From Anaerolineae bacterium (GTDB lineage Bacteria > Chloroflexota > Anaerolineae > Aggregatilineales > Aggregatilineaceae), in NCBI GenBank assembly GCA_023382715.1, contig JAHDWP010000026.1:1-46817 (forward strand): DNA of 46,817 nt. Reading direction: 5' to 3'. Shown here piece by piece: positions 44,234 through 46,817 of this stretch (its first letter is position 1; every line of letters begins with the position of its first letter). A model generated the notes under the pieces. That model searched no databases. It saw only the letters and a list, made by a program, of their open reading frames with translations, and was not told the DNA's origin. The translations under genes and the position numbers were made by a program.

Positions 44234-46579
44234 CTACGGCCAGGGTTCCATCCAATACTGGCCCGGCTCACCCTCGGCCACCCAGCCTTCCAGCCGCTCC
44301 GTGCGCACCAGCCACCACCGCAACTGGCGGGTCGTGTCGCACACCGGCCCCGACACCACTGTGAACTGTCCCCCCGGCTGAATCAAGCCGATGACATTGC
44401 CCGACTGCACGCGCGGCACACTGCGCACGCGGCTTTCCAGCGGCGGCGTGAAGGTGATGCGTCCTGTCTCGCCGGGCACCAGGCGCGGCGCCAGCGCGCC
44501 GGGGCAGGATACCGGCCCTGTCTCGAACGGCTCGATCCAGTATGTGCCGTTCTGCCCCTCACCGATCCAGCCCGTCCACAGCCCGCTGCGGTCGTATACC
44601 TTGATCTCCCACCAGGCGAGGCTGTTGGCGCACTGCGGCCCGGAGATGACCTCGAACATCTGGCCCGGCGGTATCTGGCGGAGAAGTGGGCCGTCCATGC
44701 CTGGCGCGCTTCGCACATTGGTGTTCAGCCGGGGATAGAGCGTCGTGCGCCCGCCTTCGCCTGGCTCCATACGGAAAGGCATCTGGTTGCAGAGAGCCGG
44801 GCCGGTCGGCGACGGCGAGAACGTGGGGCGCGGCGTTTGCGAAGGCGGGGGCGTCAGCGTGGGGCTGGGCGTGCGAGTGGCGGTCGCCGTGAGCGAGGGT
44901 GTCGCCGATGGCGTGAACGTGGGGGTGGCGGTCGGCGTATCCGTCCAGCTTGCGGCGGTCTGGGTCAGGCGCAGCGCCAGCAGCGCTTCGGTTGTCGCCT
45001 CAAGATCGGGCGTGGGCGTATCCGTCCAGCTTTCCGCCGTCTGGCTCAGGCGCAAGGCCAGCAGCGCCTCCGCCGTCGCCTCGAGATCGGGCGTCGCCGA
45101 CGGCGTGAGCGTGGCGCTGGGTGTCTCGGTCGGGCGCGCAGTCTCGCTCGGCGATGCGGTGATGGTTGCCGTCAAGGTGGCGGTAGGCGACGGGGCGGGC
45201 GTGTCTGTTGCGGGCGCTGTCGGGGAAGGCATGAGGCTGGGTGTCTGGCTCGCCGCTGGCACCGGGCTGGCGCCGCCATCGCCCAGCGGGCCGCTGCTGC
45301 TCGTCGCTGTGCGTTCCGGCAGCGCCGTGATCGAGTCGGCGCGCGCTGTGCTATCCGGCGGGTGGACGATCAGCCCGCTGGTTGGCGTCGCCGAGGGCAG
45401 GGTGGCGATGGCCGCTGCCGTCTGCGTGCCCGCCGTGTCGCGCCGGGGCACAGTCTCCTCGTCGTCTCCACTGAGCGCCACAAACGCCAGGATCGCCGCC
45501 GCGATGACCACCAGCGCCAGGATCACCCCCCCGATCAGCCAGCCGCGCCCGCGCGCCCGCCTGTCGTGCAGCGCGGCAGCGGTGGCGCCGGCCCACGAGC
45601 GCTCATCCCATGCGCCATGCTCCAGGCTGGTGGGTGGCTCTGGCGGCGGGATGACCCCCGCCCGTGTCCCGGCGGGCGGCGTCGCCCGCTCAAGCTGCTC
45701 TGGCGTCGCGCGCGGCAGCGACTTCTCGCACAAAGCGGGCGGCAGCGCGATCACAGCCGCCGCGAAGTCGTCCGCCATCTGCCGGGTGGACTGGAAGCGC
45801 TCGCCGGGCTGCTTGGCCAGGGCGCGCAGCATGACCCGTTCCAGGGTGGGCGGCAGGGCGGGGTTGATCAGGCTGGGCAGTGGTGGCGGCGTGTCGAAAT
45901 GCTTGTACATCATGCCGAAGGGAGTCTCGGCCTGGAAAGGCAGCGCGCCCATCAGCATCTCGTAAAGGATCACGCCCAGGGCGTAGATGTCGGTGCGCGC
46001 GTCCACCGACTCGCTGCGCCACTGTTCCGGGGCCATGTAGGCCGGCGTGCCCATCACGCTGCCGGTCGCCGTCAGGCTGTGCGCGCTGGTGGTTGAGCCA
46101 GCCAGCATCTTGGCGATGCCGAAGTCGGTCAGGTAGACATTGTCCAGCTCGTCGAGCAGGACGTTGTTCGGCTTCAGATCACGGTGGATCACGCCGCGCT
46201 GATGCGCGTACTCCAGCGCCGAGGCGATCTGGCCCAGGAAGCGGTTGGCCTGGCTGATGGACAGCGTGCTGGCGCGCAGGCGGTCGCTGAGGATGCCGCC
46301 CTCGACATAGCGCATGACCAGGTAGATGTGCTCGTCGCTGCGCCCGAAGTCAATCACGGGCAGAATGTGAGGATGCTGGAGTCGGGCGATGACTCGCGCC
46401 TCGCGCTCGAAGCGGGCGACGAACTCGGCATTGTGACTCAGCGTCGTCGCCATCACCTTGATGGCGACATCGCGGTCCATAGACTCCTGGTGCGCGCGAT
46501 AAACGCTGGCCATCCCACCCCGGCCAACTAATTCGCCGAGGTGGTATTGGCCCAGTTTGTGGCCGCTTAGCTCTGCCAT
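44234..46579 (-). CDS. Ser/Thr protein kinase with two C-terminal SH3-like sensor domains
   Basis: A 781-residue membrane kinase. The kinase domain (about 10-270) is complete: GRGGMASV at 19-26, Lys41, HRDLKPNN from His132, DFG from Asp152, GTPAYMAPEQW. One helix (about 345-370, GGVILALVVIAAAILAFVAL) leads to a long Ser/Thr/Pro linker that contains a duplicated 27-residue unit (EALLALRLTQTAASWTD; 81 bp offset, about 44938-45098). The outer part ends in two related SH3-like domains (PRLNTNVRSAPGMDGPLLRQ ... WWEIKVYDRSG and PPLESRVRSVPRVQSGNVIG ... WWLVRTERLEGW). The ATG with GGAG upstream is preferred over one 28 codons earlier. Architecture parallels the kinase at 36504 without the SUMF1-like and LamG-like parts. 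Confidence 0.93.
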   Translation of the reverse strand: MAELSGHKLGQYHLGELVGRGGMASVYRAHQESMDRDVAIKVMATTLSHNAEFVARFEREARVIARLQHPHILPVIDFGRSDEHIYLVMRYVEGGILSDRLRASTLSISQANRFLGQIASALEYAHQRGVIHRDLKPNNVLLDELDNVYLTDFGIAKMLAGSTTSAHSLTATGSVMGTPAYMAPEQWRSESVDARTDIYALGVILYEMLMGALPFQAETPFGMMYKHFDTPPPLPSLINPALPPTLERVMLRALAKQPGERFQSTRQMADDFAAAVIALPPALCEKSLPRATPEQLERATPPAGTRAGVIPPPEPPTSLEHGAWDERSWAGATAAALHDRRARGRGWLIGGVILALVVIAAAILAFVALSGDDEETVPRRDTAGTQTAAAIATLPSATPTSGLIVHPPDSTARADSITALPERTATSSSGPLGDGGASPVPAASQTPSLMPSPTAPATDTPAPSPTATLTATITASPSETARPTETPSATLTPSATPDLEATAEALLALRLSQTAESWTDTPTPDLEATTEALLALRLTQTAASWTDTPTATPTFTPSATPSLTATATRTPSPTLTPPPSQTPRPTFSPSPTGPALCNQMPFRMEPGEGGRTTLYPRLNTNVRSAPGMDGPLLRQIPPGQMFEVISGPQCANSLAWWEIKVYDRSGLWTGWIGEGQNGTYWIEPFETGPVSCPGALAPRLVPGETGRITFTPPLESRVRSVPRVQSGNVIGLIQPGGQFTVVSGPVCDTTRQLRWWLVRTERLEGWVAEGEPGQYWMEPWP

Positions 46580-46614
46580 GAAGTCCGCTCCGGTGGGCAC
46601 AGTGACGTGCTCAT

Positions 46615-46643
46615 AGCATAACGATATGGCCAAGCGGGGGCAA
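46615..46643 (-). promoter_or_regulatory. promoter of the second kinase
   Basis: Minus-strand TTGCCC, 17-bp spacer, TATGCT, 36 bp before the ATG. Confidence 0.6.
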
Positions 46644-46663
46644 ATTGGAGCGCGAGCCGTCAC

Positions 46664-46817
46664 CTGACCTCACCCCCGCTCGGCGCTGACGCGCCTCGCC
46701 GCCCCCTCTCCACACGCGGAGAGGGGGCAAGCCAAGCGTAGCGCGGCTGGGGGTGAGGTAAAGCTCTGCCGCGCCCTGGCTGACCTCACCCCCGCTCGGC
46801 GCTGACGCGCCTCGCCG
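46664..46817. repeat. direct repeat of the CTCACCCCC family at the window end
   Basis: A 38-bp segment beginning CTGACCTCACCCCCGCTCGG occurs at 46664-46701 and again at 46780-46817, 116 bp apart, with a CCCCTCTCC...GGAGAGGGG hairpin between. It may continue past the window. Confidence 0.7.

Overview
The window is GC-rich and gene-dense, and its content fits a Chloroflexota (Anaerolineae-like) bacterium. The evidence is two serine/threonine kinases with long Thr-Pro linkers and bacterial SH3 repeats, secreted SH3/WD40/TolB-like proteins, a bacterial-type inositol-phosphate synthase, and many long antisense frames typical of high-GC DNA. The assignment is an inference; no rRNA or tRNA gene was seen. 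Nothing marks the window as a plasmid or phage, and no insertion sequence with an intact transposase is present.

Left part (0.2-8.5 kb): housekeeping genes, namely ino1, a VOC-fold protein, an orphan MNT-type nucleotidyltransferase, glmS, an RpoD-family sigma factor and a CPBP membrane protease. The leader of glmS carries what looks like a divergent, GC-rich glmS ribozyme with a compensated P2.2 helix and an extra insertion of about 40 nt.

Signalling block (8.6-21.2 kb): a 1,146-residue protein joins an intact receiver domain, about 740 disordered acidic residues, a Roadblock/LC7-like domain and a C-terminal IS200-type (Y1/HUH) transposase fold that has lost every catalytic residue. Beside it lie a secreted TolB-like propeller, three consecutive histidine kinases (two 7TM paralogues and one double-PAS kinase), and a zinc-ribbon membrane protein with repeated Thr-Ala-Ile-Phe-Pro motifs. 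No DNA-binding response regulator is present, so the receiver/Roadblock protein is a possible phosphorelay target (inference).

polA (21.7-24.5 kb) is followed by a cluster of five secreted proteins (25.1-30.4 kb). These share an almost invariant C-terminal SH3-like module but have different N-terminal parts; a sixth, more distant relative lies at 7.8 kb. The last two are exact copies within a 1,117-bp tandem duplication. Most have their own promoter and a terminator built on the same stem.

Right part (30.5-46.8 kb): two SH3 lipoproteins (one also CARDB plus WD40), a small membrane protein, a V4R-domain protein, a GNAT acetyltransferase, a 1,544-residue kinase with SUMF1-like, SH3 and LamG-like modules, miaB, a DUF488 protein, a divergent HxlR-regulator/DoxX pair, and a second kinase with SH3-type sensor domains.

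The intergenic DNA carries three dispersed repeat families: a palindromic doublet built on GACTTC-N-GAAGTC (six copies), a CGCAGAGGCGCAGAG-type repeat, and a CTCACCCCC/GGAGAGGGG hairpin repeat.
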